DNA of 64,000 nucleotides from Lonsdalea populi (GCF_015999465.1 NZ_CP065534.1:3100001-3164000), one strand, 5' to 3'. Shown: positions 20,874 through 29,235, numbered from the stretch's first letter. The notes: a model not told the origin generated them from the letters alone. Program-made: numbers and translations.

Positions 20874-21904
20874 AGGATTCCTTTCTTACATCGTTAAATT
20901 AGGTCAATAACCAAAAATCAACATCAACTTACTCACGACTCATTATTCCAGCCATATTAATTTCCAAAGTAATCATTGCTTCGTCATTAATTAACATCAG
21001 CAGGTAAACCGGTTAGAAATAGCAAAACCCATCTCAATAATGAGACCGAGAAAAAGCCATCGTTGCGGAAAATACAAAACTGCTGACTGAAGCGAGAAAA
21101 CAAGGCCAGAGAAACAGATAATGACAAATATCGTAGGGCGCATTGTCGCCAGGCTGGCATCGGATTAAACACATGAAGACCACAGCTAACAGAAAAAAGT
21201 AGAGACAAGAGTAGCGTGACAACATTGAATCAAGACTTTCCCGCCACTTTTGTTGATTCACATCATGGATGAAGGTCAGACAAAAGCATTCAACAACTGC
21301 TACCGCAATATAAAAAACCAATAAAATCAAAATAAAAACACAAAAAAATATAAAAATCGTATATCTTTGTGTTTATTAAATAGTAAAATCACCCCACTCC
21401 TTTACAAAGCATGCAAGAGTAAAAAATCTCTTTTCAGAAGCATCCATTGGGTGGCGACTACAATAAACTAACCCCATAAAATCACAAATTTACCTTATGC
21501 TAAATGGCACGTTTATCAAACGTGTAATTATGAATTTTATCAAACACAAACACGCCTTGTACATATTTTTAATTTCATTTAATTATGGAATCTCATTAAG
21601 AAACAAGGATTTTAAATACTCTCAAATTAATATATGAGCTCAGCCCGCGGTTACGTTCTAATCTTCGTTTACGGTGTTCTTAATTGCCATCAAGGTTTTT
21701 AAAAGGTGTTGAAATTTTCTGAAAAAGTTATCGAATATGAGAAATAAAAAAGCGTCGTAGAGGGATTAAAACGTACTTTTTTCGCGTGTTGAGAAATACG
21801 ATGACTCTATTTCTTGACTCATTCATGCAACACATGCCAAACATTTGCGTCGGTTTTACTCTGTGTAGTGAAAAACAGAGAACAGTCGCGTCATTCTTCG
21901 CCGC
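20874..21904. other. AT-rich intergenic region upstream of the NRPS operon
   Basis: Roughly 1 kb of visibly AT-rich DNA between the NRPS start and the first IS630 remnant. Short open frames exist on both strands, but none has a convincing ribosome site or recognisable product. It must hold the NRPS promoter and long leader; I could not fix a -35/-10 pair. It contains the palindrome listed at 21508. Confidence 0.6.
21508..21524. promoter_or_regulatory. Candidate operator palindrome CACGTTT-ATC-AAACGTG
   Basis: A perfect inverted repeat with 7-bp arms and a 3-nt spacer, followed about 15 bases later by a partial half-site (TTTATCAAACAC). It lies about 635 bp upstream of the NRPS start in AT-rich DNA. 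The binding protein is unknown and it could be chance. Confidence 0.35.
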
Positions 21905-22150
21905 GAGGAAGTCGATAAAAGGCACGCTTCAAACGCATCATGGGGGTATCACGACCCGGCGGCATCTCGCAATAGTTCGAAAACTGGGTATCCACAAGGG
22001 GGTAACGCCAGGGAAAAACGAAAATATTATCTGGCTGGAGCGTTGTACAGCCGCACAGGAAAAGCCAGTTACGTCGGCAGCTGTAGTAAAACTCGGGGTT
22101 GTTATCAGCTTATTAAAACATCTAAAATGTACCTATAGACCACAAAGTAA
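21905..22150 (+). pseudogene. IS630-family transposase remnant (C-terminal half, frameshifted)
   Basis: Translating in shifting frames recovers pieces typical of enterobacterial IS630 transposases: EVD near 21,907, VTPGKNE near 22,006, KYYLAGALYSRTGK near 22,025-22,065 and VISLLKHLKCTYR near 22,100-22,140. These follow the family order (catalytic DEVD region, then VTPGQNEKYYLAGAL, then FISLLKRLKATYR) but need at least two frameshifts to join, so the gene is dead. It sits just beyond the LysR gene and marks the left edge of the pyrimidine operon island. Confidence 0.7.
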
Positions 22151-22181
22151 TGAGTGCTGAAAATACAACGCCTATTATTTG

Positions 22182-23096
22182 TTAAACAAATTTTGGCTCG
22201 AAAATTGACGGGTTGGAACGCACGGCATCAATGACGAAATCAACAAAATCTCGGACTTTGGGAGACAGATACCGATTAGATGGCCAGATAAGTGATAACG
22301 AGCCGAGTGGTACCATGAACTCGGTGAGTATGGGTTGCAGTGACTTATTTTTAATTGCGGGTTCTGATACATACACAGGCAGATGAGCAAGACCAAGACC
22401 ATCAATCGCAGCACGCAACCCGGCATCCGTATTGTTGAAGATAAGATTACGGGGGAGATTTAGGTGGGTATTCGGCGATGAAAACGACCATTGGGCAAGA
22501 AGACCATTTGAGGGGTATTTAAAGTGGATACAACTATGTTTGAGAAGGTCGCTGGGAGTTTGGGGGCAACCATGTTTTTCTAAATAATAGTGGGAACCAC
22601 AAACGACGAAATGCTGTTCTCCGAGCCGATGACCAATCAATCTTGTATCTCTGAGCTCGCCACTTCTGACAGCAACATCTATTCCTTCGCCAATGATATC
22701 AATCACACGGTCCTCGAAATCGATATCAAGTTCGATTTCTGGATACTCTTTTAGGAAGCGAGGCAACAATGGCATCAGCAGATTGTGGCCGAAAATCTGT
22801 GGCACGCTAACGCGGAGTCTGCCCTTAGAGCGCAACCTAGTGGACGAAATCATGGCTTGTGCGTCGCATATATCATCAAGAATATGCTTGCAACGGTCAT
22901 AAAAAACCATCCCTTCTTCTGTCAGCCCAATACTGCGGGTTGTTCTATGAAATAGTCTAACCCCCAGTTCATTCTCAAGCCTAGCTATACTTTTGGCGAT
23001 GGCGGAGGAAGACACCCCCAAGACCCGCCCCGCACCAGCATAACTGAGAAGTTCGGCGGCAGAAACAAACGCAGTCATCCCTTTAAGGCTTTCCAT
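22182..23096 (-). CDS. LysR-family transcriptional regulator (304 aa)
   Basis: DNA-binding regulator with an N-terminal winged helix-turn-helix (about residues 1-60, including SSSAIAKSIARLENELGVRLFHRTTR) and a C-terminal periplasmic-binding-protein-like effector domain from about residue 90 (GRLRVSVPQIFGHNLLMPLL...). Length is normal for the family. It is transcribed divergently from the six-gene operon that starts at 23684, across a 587-bp AT-rich gap, the classical LysR-target arrangement, so it probably controls that operon in response to a pathway compound. This is inference. The gene shares the low GC of the operon rather than of the NRPS genes. Its stop is followed within about 30 bases by the IS630 remnant. 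Confidence 0.92.
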   Translation of the reverse strand: MESLKGMTAFVSAAELLSYAGAGRVLGVSSSAIAKSIARLENELGVRLFHRTTRSIGLTEEGMVFYDRCKHILDDICDAQAMISSTRLRSKGRLRVSVPQIFGHNLLMPLLPRFLKEYPEIELDIDFEDRVIDIIGEGIDVAVRSGELRDTRLIGHRLGEQHFVVCGSHYYLEKHGCPQTPSDLLKHSCIHFKYPSNGLLAQWSFSSPNTHLNLPRNLIFNNTDAGLRAAIDGLGLAHLPVYVSEPAIKNKSLQPILTEFMVPLGSLSLIWPSNRYLSPKVRDFVDFVIDAVRSNPSIFEPKFV

Positions 23097-23683
23097 AAAC
23101 GACCTTACGCGTATTAAAGAAATTTTTTCTTTAGTATAAGGACCAATAGAGGGATTTACAAACCAATATGCTGAATTTATTCTTCAACTTAAATTAATCA
23201 CCGGGAAGAGTATTGATTTAAAATTTGACCGAATGGTAATTCGGTTAGCTTGAGGTAATATTTAATAAGACAACGAATGGTTCTCATCTTGTCGTAATTA
23301 ATATGAGGGGAAACATGCAATAAGCATTTTCATTATATCTATTTATCTCGTACACGTGAGTAATGCTGACATCTTAAAAAAATTTTAGTGTGATTATTTA
23401 TAAAAATATATCTGTTGCAGATAGGGGGAGTTATGATTAATTTTCCTTCTTTGTGAGTAAAAGCCTATCTCAACAAATAAAAAATATTACGTACAGAGAA
23501 GTCTACGTATAGCAATAACCAACAATTGAAAAGGAAGAAACAGCCATTTAACTAGAATTTAAATCCGTCTTTAGATATATAGTGTAGATAATTAGCGTAA
23601 CTATTTTAAGATTTTTGCACATCGTTAGAAGTAACACACCATACTTATTCACTAATGTTTAAATTTTTATTTAAGAGGGAAGT
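23097..23683. other. Divergent promoter region between lysR-type gene and hydroxymethylase operon
   Basis: 587 bp, strongly AT-rich, with no credible gene. It must hold both divergent promoters. The clearest structured element is the inverted repeat at 23228-23245. I could not assign a single convincing sigma-70 promoter. Confidence 0.6.
23228..23245. promoter_or_regulatory. Candidate LysR-type operator ACCGAAT-GGTA-ATTCGGT
   Basis: Perfect 7-bp inverted repeat with a 4-nt spacer, 132 bases upstream of the lysR start and about 440 bases upstream of the operon. Dyad size and position fit a LysR autoregulatory site. No experimental support. Confidence 0.4.
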
Positions 23684-24550
23684 ATGATTTCTTTCATTGA
23701 AGAAGATAGAATGAAATGGGTAGATGAATTTTCAACAATTTTTGGAAATTCGGTTGATGAGTTAGTTAAAAATGGTGTGTACCATATTCTTACATCAGGT
23801 GAGAAAATATCTTCCAGAGCTGGGAGCGCGCTTCAGGCATATGGCGTCAACTATGTTCTGAGGAATCCAAGAAATCGCTTGCATAATCTTAGGAGTGGGG
23901 CGGTAAAATATCTCACCAGAGAGTTTTTAGCCTATTTTAGCGGAAAATTGAAAGCCGAGGAAGGATTGGCTAAAGCATCTAAATTCTGGATGACGCTGAT
24001 AGATGAAGATGGAAATGTCAATTCTAATTATGGATATTATGTTTTTTATGAACCCGTCAAAAAATATGTCAATCAATATAACTGGGCTAAAAGTGTTTTA
24101 TTGAATAACAATGACTCAAGACGTGCGATAATAAATATAAACCAGAATTACCATAAGTCTGAAACCAAGGATTTTCCTTGTACTATAGGAATTCAATTTT
24201 ACATCAGAGAAAATCATCTATTTTGCGAGGTTATGTCAAGAAGCACTGATGTGATTACAGGGCTTCCTTATGATATGGGTTTCTTTTCCTTCCTGCATGA
24301 ATTAATGTGGAAGGATCTGACTGAAAGTGGTATCCCAAATCTTATGTTAGGGAACACGGTAATGAAAACGACGTTTACGCAAATTTATGACAAATCATTA
24401 TCTAAAGCTAACAGCGTAGCTGAAAGTATTCTTTCAAACGAGCATAGCGAGATGCCCATTATTGAGTCAGCACGTGAAACGTTAGTTGACATTCTAACGG
24501 GAAGTAAAAACACCTATCTTCTACAATGGATCGATCAACATGCGCAATAA
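23684..24550 (+). CDS. Thymidylate-synthase-like pyrimidine nucleotide hydroxymethylase (288 aa)
   Basis: Divergent thymidylate-synthase fold enzyme. Landmarks in TS order: Glu80 in REFLAYF (TS ELLWFL glutamate), NYGYY at 115-119 (TS VYGKQW), DSRR at 144-147 (phosphate arginines), catalytic Cys166 in KDFPCTIGIQFYI, RSTDV at 186-190 with Asp189, and LPYDMG at 194-199. At the position of the TS Asn that reads uracil (Asn177 in E. coli) it has Asp197. That change is known in T4 dCMP hydroxymethylase and goes with cytosine-nucleotide use. TS-like CMP hydroxymethylases such as MilA (mildiomycin) and BcmA (bacimethrin) start antimetabolite pathways. Predicted reaction: methylene-THF-dependent conversion of CMP or dCMP to the 5-hydroxymethyl nucleotide. 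The start has GAGGGA upstream; the end overlaps the next gene by 11 bp. Substrate sugar and product are inference. Confidence 0.75.
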   Translation: MISFIEEDRMKWVDEFSTIFGNSVDELVKNGVYHILTSGEKISSRAGSALQAYGVNYVLRNPRNRLHNLRSGAVKYLTREFLAYFSGKLKAEEGLAKASKFWMTLIDEDGNVNSNYGYYVFYEPVKKYVNQYNWAKSVLLNNNDSRRAIININQNYHKSETKDFPCTIGIQFYIRENHLFCEVMSRSTDVITGLPYDMGFFSFLHELMWKDLTESGIPNLMLGNTVMKTTFTQIYDKSLSKANSVAESILSNEHSEMPIIESARETLVDILTGSKNTYLLQWIDQHAQ

Positions 24551-25106
24551 ATGTGTGACGATATTACTCAGTTCTGAAAATGAAGCCAAGATTTCATCTG
24601 TAAGAAAAGTATGCACTGAACTCTTCCCGAATTTCAGCCTTTATCATTACAACGTCACCTCAGGAATAAGTGAAACACCTGAAGATGATGATGAAGCGAT
24701 AAAAGGATGTCATAACCGTGTTGAAAATGTAGAAAAAGAAACATCTTCAATACATGCGGATTATATCATAGCCCTCGAAGGGCTTATTAATAAATGTGAA
24801 TTTGGAACTTTTATCTATGGATGGGCTGTTATAAAGGAGACGAGGATAAATAAATATTATTATGGTTGCAGTGGAAAGGTGATGCTTCCATCTGACATTA
24901 CCTCCAAGCTCTCGAAAAATGTAAAACTATCAGACCTGGTTCTGGATTTATATCCACAATTTAGCGATGACGATTTGAAAAAACTAGGGACGAATGGGGT
25001 TCTCACTTATGGTCTTTATACACGAGTTCAAGAATTTGAGACTGCATTGAAATGCGCATTTGGTTCTCTGGTAGTACAAAGAGGGGGGCCAATATGGTCA
25101 AGCTAG
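24540..25106 (+). CDS. DUF84 / YjjX-like nucleoside-phosphate pyrophosphatase (188 aa)
   Basis: Matches the DUF84 (YjjX inosine/xanthosine triphosphatase-like) pattern: an N-terminal phosphate loop S(12)ENEAK, a central RVENV helix, an acidic ALEGLIN strand near residues 78-84 and the C-terminal NGVLTYGLYTR segment. Family members hydrolyse non-canonical nucleoside triphosphates. In this operon it may clean up, or process, a modified pyrimidine nucleotide made by the upstream hydroxymethylase, either as a pathway step or as self-protection against incorporation into nucleic acid. It overlaps the preceding gene by 11 bp and the following one by 13 bp, indicating translational coupling. The sequence is divergent from the housekeeping enzyme and AT-rich. 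Actual substrate unknown. Confidence 0.72.
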   Translation: MRNKCVTILLSSENEAKISSVRKVCTELFPNFSLYHYNVTSGISETPEDDDEAIKGCHNRVENVEKETSSIHADYIIALEGLINKCEFGTFIYGWAVIKETRINKYYYGCSGKVMLPSDITSKLSKNVKLSDLVLDLYPQFSDDDLKKLGTNGVLTYGLYTRVQEFETALKCAFGSLVVQRGGPIWSS

Positions 25107-25783
25107 TTATTTTTGATATTGATGACACACTTCTGGATCACCGCGCTGGGGCAATGAAAGCGATATCTGCTTTAAAGCAACAATTAGCTGAACTTGATTA
25201 TATCAATGAGAAGTATGATTTTATAATATTTCTTCATGCCTACGAGAAGCGCAATCATACGCTATGGTCTCAATTTGAAATCGGCAAGATAACGATAAGC
25301 GATGTATTGAAAAAAAGATTTGATTATATATTTGATTGGTTTGATATCAGGACGCAGCATAAGCTGATATTTGAAGAGGTTTTCTGGGAAAATTATATAT
25401 CAAATTGTCATTTAACAAATAACTGGATTTCTCTTTTACAAAAAATACAGTCTGAGTTCCATTTAATAATTTGCAGCAATGGGATGAAAGAAATTCAGCT
25501 TAAAAAGCTCGAGAAGCATAAAATAATAACCTTTTTTGATAGATTTTATTTTGGTGATGCACATCCAAACTGTAAGCCTAACATTGATTTTTTCATGAGA
25601 ATTCTTGAAGACTTTCGTCTTAGGCCGGAGCAAGCCATCATGGTGGGAGATAGCGTAGAGAATGATATTCTTCCGTGTCAGAAATTAGGAATAAAAACCT
25701 TAAAGTATGACGGGAAAACCTCATTTAAAAAAATTTATAAAGAATTATCGGAGTTGAAAAATGGATCAAAATCTTTTATTTAA
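25094..25783 (+). CDS. HAD-superfamily hydrolase, YjjG-like pyrimidine 5'-nucleotidase (229 aa)
   Basis: HAD phosphatase with motif I DIDDT (nucleophile Asp8, acid Asp10), motif II Ser in IICSNGM, motif III Lys in NCKPN and motif IV GDSVENDI. The SNGMKEIQLKKLEKHKI stretch is the signature also seen in YjjG, a nucleotidase for pyrimidine and non-canonical nucleoside monophosphates. A helical cap lies between motifs I and II (about residues 15-100). I chose the ATG at 25094, preceded by GAGGGG, rather than an upstream in-frame extension. It overlaps the previous gene by 13 bp and the next by 23 bp. Likely role: dephosphorylate the hydroxymethylated pyrimidine nucleotide. The match to YjjG is at motif level only. 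Confidence 0.78.
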   Translation: MVKLVIFDIDDTLLDHRAGAMKAISALKQQLAELDYINEKYDFIIFLHAYEKRNHTLWSQFEIGKITISDVLKKRFDYIFDWFDIRTQHKLIFEEVFWENYISNCHLTNNWISLLQKIQSEFHLIICSNGMKEIQLKKLEKHKIITFFDRFYFGDAHPNCKPNIDFFMRILEDFRLRPEQAIMVGDSVENDILPCQKLGIKTLKYDGKTSFKKIYKELSELKNGSKSFI

Positions 25784-27047
25784 AAATATAACGTATCTTG
25801 ATTCCACGGCTATGCGTCTATTCAACGGTGACATGAGAGTATCTGCGGGTTATATTATCGAAATCGGTAATAACATTGCAGAAAGAAGCGATGAAACAGT
25901 TATCCCTTCATATGATTTCATTATATTACCTGGAATGGTTAATGCTCATCTCCACCCAAGCAAAGAAATATATGGTGGAATGCTAGACTTTTCGCCGATT
26001 GATGTTGTGCTTGACTCCGTGCACACAAACAACAGTCTCGAAGATTCTGAGGGACAATATGTCGCATCGCTAAAGTCTATGATGTCAGCGTTGAAAAAAG
26101 GGGTAACAACGTTCGGCTTATTCACCAGCAGAATTGAGAGTGATATCCGAGCTGCTCAAAAAATTGGGGCACGTGCGGTAATTAGCTATTGTCAAAATAA
26201 CCAATGGATTGGTAGTGGCAAAAGTCCTGAGAGTAAAAGTATTGAGGAGATCACTTGTCAGTTCTTTGACGCTGAAGAAAAATACAAATCAAGTCTTATT
26301 GTTGTTTCTCCAGCGACAGCTTCTGAATTATCTGCAGATGATGATTTAATCAAGAAATTGCATCATATTGCTAAAAAAATTAGCACTAAATTTTTCGTTC
26401 ACATGCACGAAGGTGCGCATCAAGTCATTTTACATCATAACGTATATGGCATGAGTGGTATTGAACGTTTAGCGAAACTGAATGTATTAGATAGCCACAC
26501 GACGCTTATTCATAGCTGCCATTTGTCAGAAAAGGATAAAAACTTACTCCTCCTTGGTGGTTGTAATATCATCCATTGCCCCGTCAGCAACAGTTTCGTT
26601 GGCGCAGGAACGTTACCATTGAAAGATCTCTCATCAATGACGATTGGATTAGGGACTGATGCCGCAATGGTGAATCCTGTCAACGATATAACTTTTGATG
26701 CGCTTATGTCTGTTTATCATCACGGCGACAAAGATTTCGCAAAAAAGGTCAGTGCTACTTATATTTTAAAAGTACTTACCGAAGGCGGTGCAAATTCATT
26801 AGGACTCTCTCAAACAGGTAGGATAGAAGCGGGTTTTAAGGCTGACTTGATATTCTACGATAGAAAATTAATAAATTCTGGATATATAAACACCCCCATT
26901 TCAATATTGAAAATGTTAAACCACGAATCACCCTGTAAGGTGATGATTAATGGAAAAACCATTATCGATAATACAACCTTCATAGATTCAACATTATTTG
27001 ATAATGAGAGTCAGTATTCTGCCATTAGAGAGATGATTAAATTATGA
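25761..27047 (+). CDS. Metal-dependent amidohydrolase, cytosine/chlorohydrolase (SsnA/TrzA-like) family (428 aa)
   Basis: TIM-barrel amidohydrolase with the full metal site of the deaminase/chlorohydrolase group: His63 and His65 in NAHLH, His216 in HMHEG, His254 in HSCHLS and Asp300 in GTDAA. Glu217 beside His216 is the usual proton shuttle. Relatives deaminate cytosine, guanine, adenosine-type bases or dechlorinate triazines. After a cytosine-type hydroxymethylase and nucleotidases, deamination of a modified cytosine or cytidine is the natural guess, but ring opening cannot be excluded given the formyltransferase next door. Its start is embedded in the end of the HAD gene (23-bp overlap) and it shares ATGA with the next gene. 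Confidence 0.85.
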   Translation: MDQNLLFKNITYLDSTAMRLFNGDMRVSAGYIIEIGNNIAERSDETVIPSYDFIILPGMVNAHLHPSKEIYGGMLDFSPIDVVLDSVHTNNSLEDSEGQYVASLKSMMSALKKGVTTFGLFTSRIESDIRAAQKIGARAVISYCQNNQWIGSGKSPESKSIEEITCQFFDAEEKYKSSLIVVSPATASELSADDDLIKKLHHIAKKISTKFFVHMHEGAHQVILHHNVYGMSGIERLAKLNVLDSHTTLIHSCHLSEKDKNLLLLGGCNIIHCPVSNSFVGAGTLPLKDLSSMTIGLGTDAAMVNPVNDITFDALMSVYHHGDKDFAKKVSATYILKVLTEGGANSLGLSQTGRIEAGFKADLIFYDRKLINSGYINTPISILKMLNHESPCKVMINGKTIIDNTTFIDSTLFDNESQYSAIREMIKL

Positions 27048-27652
27048 AAAAAATAGCCTTCTTATTCTCAGGCCGTGGCACGTTATTAACAGCGGTGAAA
27101 GATGCTGTTGCCGATGCTTGCTTACCTGCGACATTAAGCCTTGTTCTGACTAATAATCGTGATTTTGAAGCCGCCAACAACCCTGCTTTTATAGGGGTTT
27201 CAGTCATAAAAGTCAATCATCAGGATTATGAAAGCAGAGACTGTTTTGAGAAAAAAATAGCCGACTATTTAAATGAGATTGACGTAGATCTGATCATTTT
27301 AGGCGGATTTAGGCGGATTTTTTCATCCAAATTTGTTTACCAATTCGGTCATAAAACAATGAATACACATCCCTCGATACTACCTGCATTTCCAGGAGAT
27401 AAAGCCCAATTAAGGGCAATTAACCAAGGTGTTAGAATTTCAGGGGCGACATTGCACTTCATTAATGATGAGGTTGACGCAGGGCCTATTATAGATCAGG
27501 AACCAGTAAGGATAGCGAATAGCATGACTGAAAATGAGCTGAAAGAAGCTATTTTACTGGCAGAGAAAAAAATGATTTACCGTGCAGTTCGTGCATTCAT
27601 AGAGGGCCGAATAACTCTTGACGGTGACAAAGTTATTTATGAGGAAAAATAG
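27044..27652 (+). CDS. PurN-like formyltransferase (202 aa)
   Basis: Formyltransferase-fold protein with the PurN active-site trio at matching positions: Asn107 and His109 in MNTHPSILP and Asp145 in INDEVDAGPII, plus the N-terminal SGRGT loop (9-13) and the SGATLHFI strand. It should transfer a formyl group from 10-formyltetrahydrofolate to an amine. It is unlikely to be the housekeeping GAR transformylase because it lies in a regulated AT-rich biosynthetic operon and is divergent. Together with the TS-like enzyme it makes two folate one-carbon enzymes in one operon. Starts in an ATGA overlap with the amidohydrolase stop and ends 2 bp before the transporter. Acceptor unknown; loss of an N-formyl group or hydrolysis instead of transfer is possible. 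Confidence 0.82.
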   Translation: MKKIAFLFSGRGTLLTAVKDAVADACLPATLSLVLTNNRDFEAANNPAFIGVSVIKVNHQDYESRDCFEKKIADYLNEIDVDLIILGGFRRIFSSKFVYQFGHKTMNTHPSILPAFPGDKAQLRAINQGVRISGATLHFINDEVDAGPIIDQEPVRIANSMTENELKEAILLAEKKMIYRAVRAFIEGRITLDGDKVIYEEK

Positions 27653-27654
27653 CC

Positions 27655-28836
27655 ATGTATAAGATAAAAAATAGTATTTTTGCCGCAAGCTGTGTCGCGA
27701 GCATCCTTTTTATGGCCATAACTACACTTGGGTTATCTTTAGCTACATTGCCTTTGTATGTCAGTGAATCGCTCGGCTATTCTGCTTTTTATGTTGGGCT
27801 CGTTGTCGCCGCTGAATCATTGTCCACGTTATTTTCGCGAGCCGCCGCAGGTAGATATTCTGACAATCATGGACCACGAAAAGGAATGATATTGGGACTG
27901 TCCCTCACTTTGCTCGCGGGACTGTTTTGTTTATTTTCTTTCAGTTTTATCGATTCAGCCAAATTGGCATTTTTTATCATCATCTTTTCGCGAATATTGA
28001 TGGGTATTGGCGAGAGCTTAATTTTTACTTGCAGCGGTACATGGCCTATTGGACTCGTTGGCCGAGAGCATGCCGGGAAAATAATGTCCTGGGTTGGGAT
28101 TGCTATGTTCCTGGGTTTAGCACTGGGTAATTACGCCGGCACATGGTCGTATTATCATACTGGCATTATCATTTCTGCTATTTCTATGGTGATTCTGCCC
28201 GCGCTAGGTTTTTTGTTGGTCGCCATCGTAAAACCTGTTGCCATTCATCCTGAAAGAAATAAAACTAAGCTTTCCTATGCCGTCCATAGAATATGGAAGG
28301 CAGGGTCGGGTTTTTCTCTGGCTAATATAGGTTATGCCTCTATTACAACTTTCCTCGTGCTTTATTTTATTCAGAATGGTTGGGGACAGCAGGCAGCCTT
28401 TGCGTTGTCTTTATTTGGCGTGGGGTATGTTGTTTCAAGACTAACATTAGGATGGAAAGCGGATAGTTCAGGTTTAAAATTGACACTAATTTCAATTACC
28501 ATAGAAGCTGTAGGATTATTATTTATTGCTCTTTCATCTCATCCCTATGAGGCAATGCTGGGGTCTTTCCTGACAGGGTTCGGTCTTTCAATGATTTATC
28601 CTTTGCTTGCCCTTCCGGCATTGAAAAGTATGCCTAGTGAAAGTATTGGCCTGGCGCTGAGTACCTATGAGTCTTGTTTTGATATAGGAATATTAATTGT
28701 AGGACTAGTTGGTGGTGTAGTTGTTTCGTTGTTTGGGTATCCGGCGGTTTTTATCTTTGCATTTTTCTGCTGCTTGTTAGCCTCTGTTTCATCAATATTA
28801 GCTTACAAGCAAATATCCAGCGAAGTTTCAAGCTAG
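27655..28836 (+). CDS. MFS transporter, probable exporter of the pathway product (393 aa)
   Basis: Twelve hydrophobic segments and a major-facilitator layout. The loop-2 motif appears as GRYSDNHGPRKG (about residues 65-76) and a second-half equivalent as LGWKADSSGLK. It resembles the YhhS/YfcJ-like drug or sugar efflux branch. Being last in a coupled operon of small-molecule enzymes, with a 2-bp gap from the formyltransferase, it most likely exports the end product, possibly giving self-resistance. Import of a precursor is the alternative. No clear terminator follows; the IS630 remnant begins about 145 bp downstream. Confidence 0.88.
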   Translation: MYKIKNSIFAASCVASILFMAITTLGLSLATLPLYVSESLGYSAFYVGLVVAAESLSTLFSRAAAGRYSDNHGPRKGMILGLSLTLLAGLFCLFSFSFIDSAKLAFFIIIFSRILMGIGESLIFTCSGTWPIGLVGREHAGKIMSWVGIAMFLGLALGNYAGTWSYYHTGIIISAISMVILPALGFLLVAIVKPVAIHPERNKTKLSYAVHRIWKAGSGFSLANIGYASITTFLVLYFIQNGWGQQAAFALSLFGVGYVVSRLTLGWKADSSGLKLTLISITIEAVGLLFIALSSHPYEAMLGSFLTGFGLSMIYPLLALPALKSMPSESIGLALSTYESCFDIGILIVGLVGGVVVSLFGYPAVFIFAFFCCLLASVSSILAYKQISSEVSS

Positions 28837-28981
28837 CGCCTGGAAAGACCGCTCTTAACTGATAAAGATGGGTATTCCTGAATAGCTGTTCCAAATAGTA
28901 GATCACCATAAGGTGAACTCAGTCCGATTTAAGCGATCTGATCAATCACTGATTATTCCAAATCACCAACCGGACTGAGCC

Positions 28982-29235
28982 ATGCCGATCATAGCACCTA
29001 TACCCGACGCCGAAAGGCGTCTAATCCAAAGAACCATCCATAAAACATGCGATAAAAACCATGCTCGCAGACTTACCGCGAGCTGATGCTTCGTCGTGGG
29101 GACAAGATAAGTGACGTTGCCAAAACGCTTTACTGCGCTCGTTTCCGGAAGAGAAATACATCGCTCAAGCGCAATAACCACAGTTCCTTCACACCTATGC
29201 ATTCATTCTGTAATAGCCTTAGAGGAGCTTCTGAA
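28982..29235 (+). pseudogene. IS630-family transposase remnant (N-terminal part, frameshifted)
   Basis: Starts with MPIIAPIPDAERRLIQ and continues IHKTCDKNHARRLTA, the stereotyped N-terminus of enterobacterial IS630 transposases. A frameshift near 29,085 moves the match to LMLRRGDKISDVAKTLYCAR, after which it decays. An imperfect inverted repeat (CTCAGTCCG / CGGACTGAG) just upstream, 28918-28980, may be the left end of the element. Together with the C-terminal remnant at 21905-22150 it brackets the pyrimidine operon. Confidence 0.78.

Noticed and set aside
20987..21330. Short minus-strand frames (73 and 98 codons) upstream of the NRPS
   Set aside because: Overlapping frames in AT-rich DNA with no convincing ribosome site or recognisable motif.
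21786..22160. 124-codon plus-strand frame as an intact gene
   Set aside because: Its second half is a frameshifted IS630 transposase fragment, so it is a chance fusion through a pseudogene.
23684..24550. Housekeeping thymidylate synthase
   Set aside because: Too divergent, has Asp in place of the uracil-reading Asn, and sits in an accessory operon.
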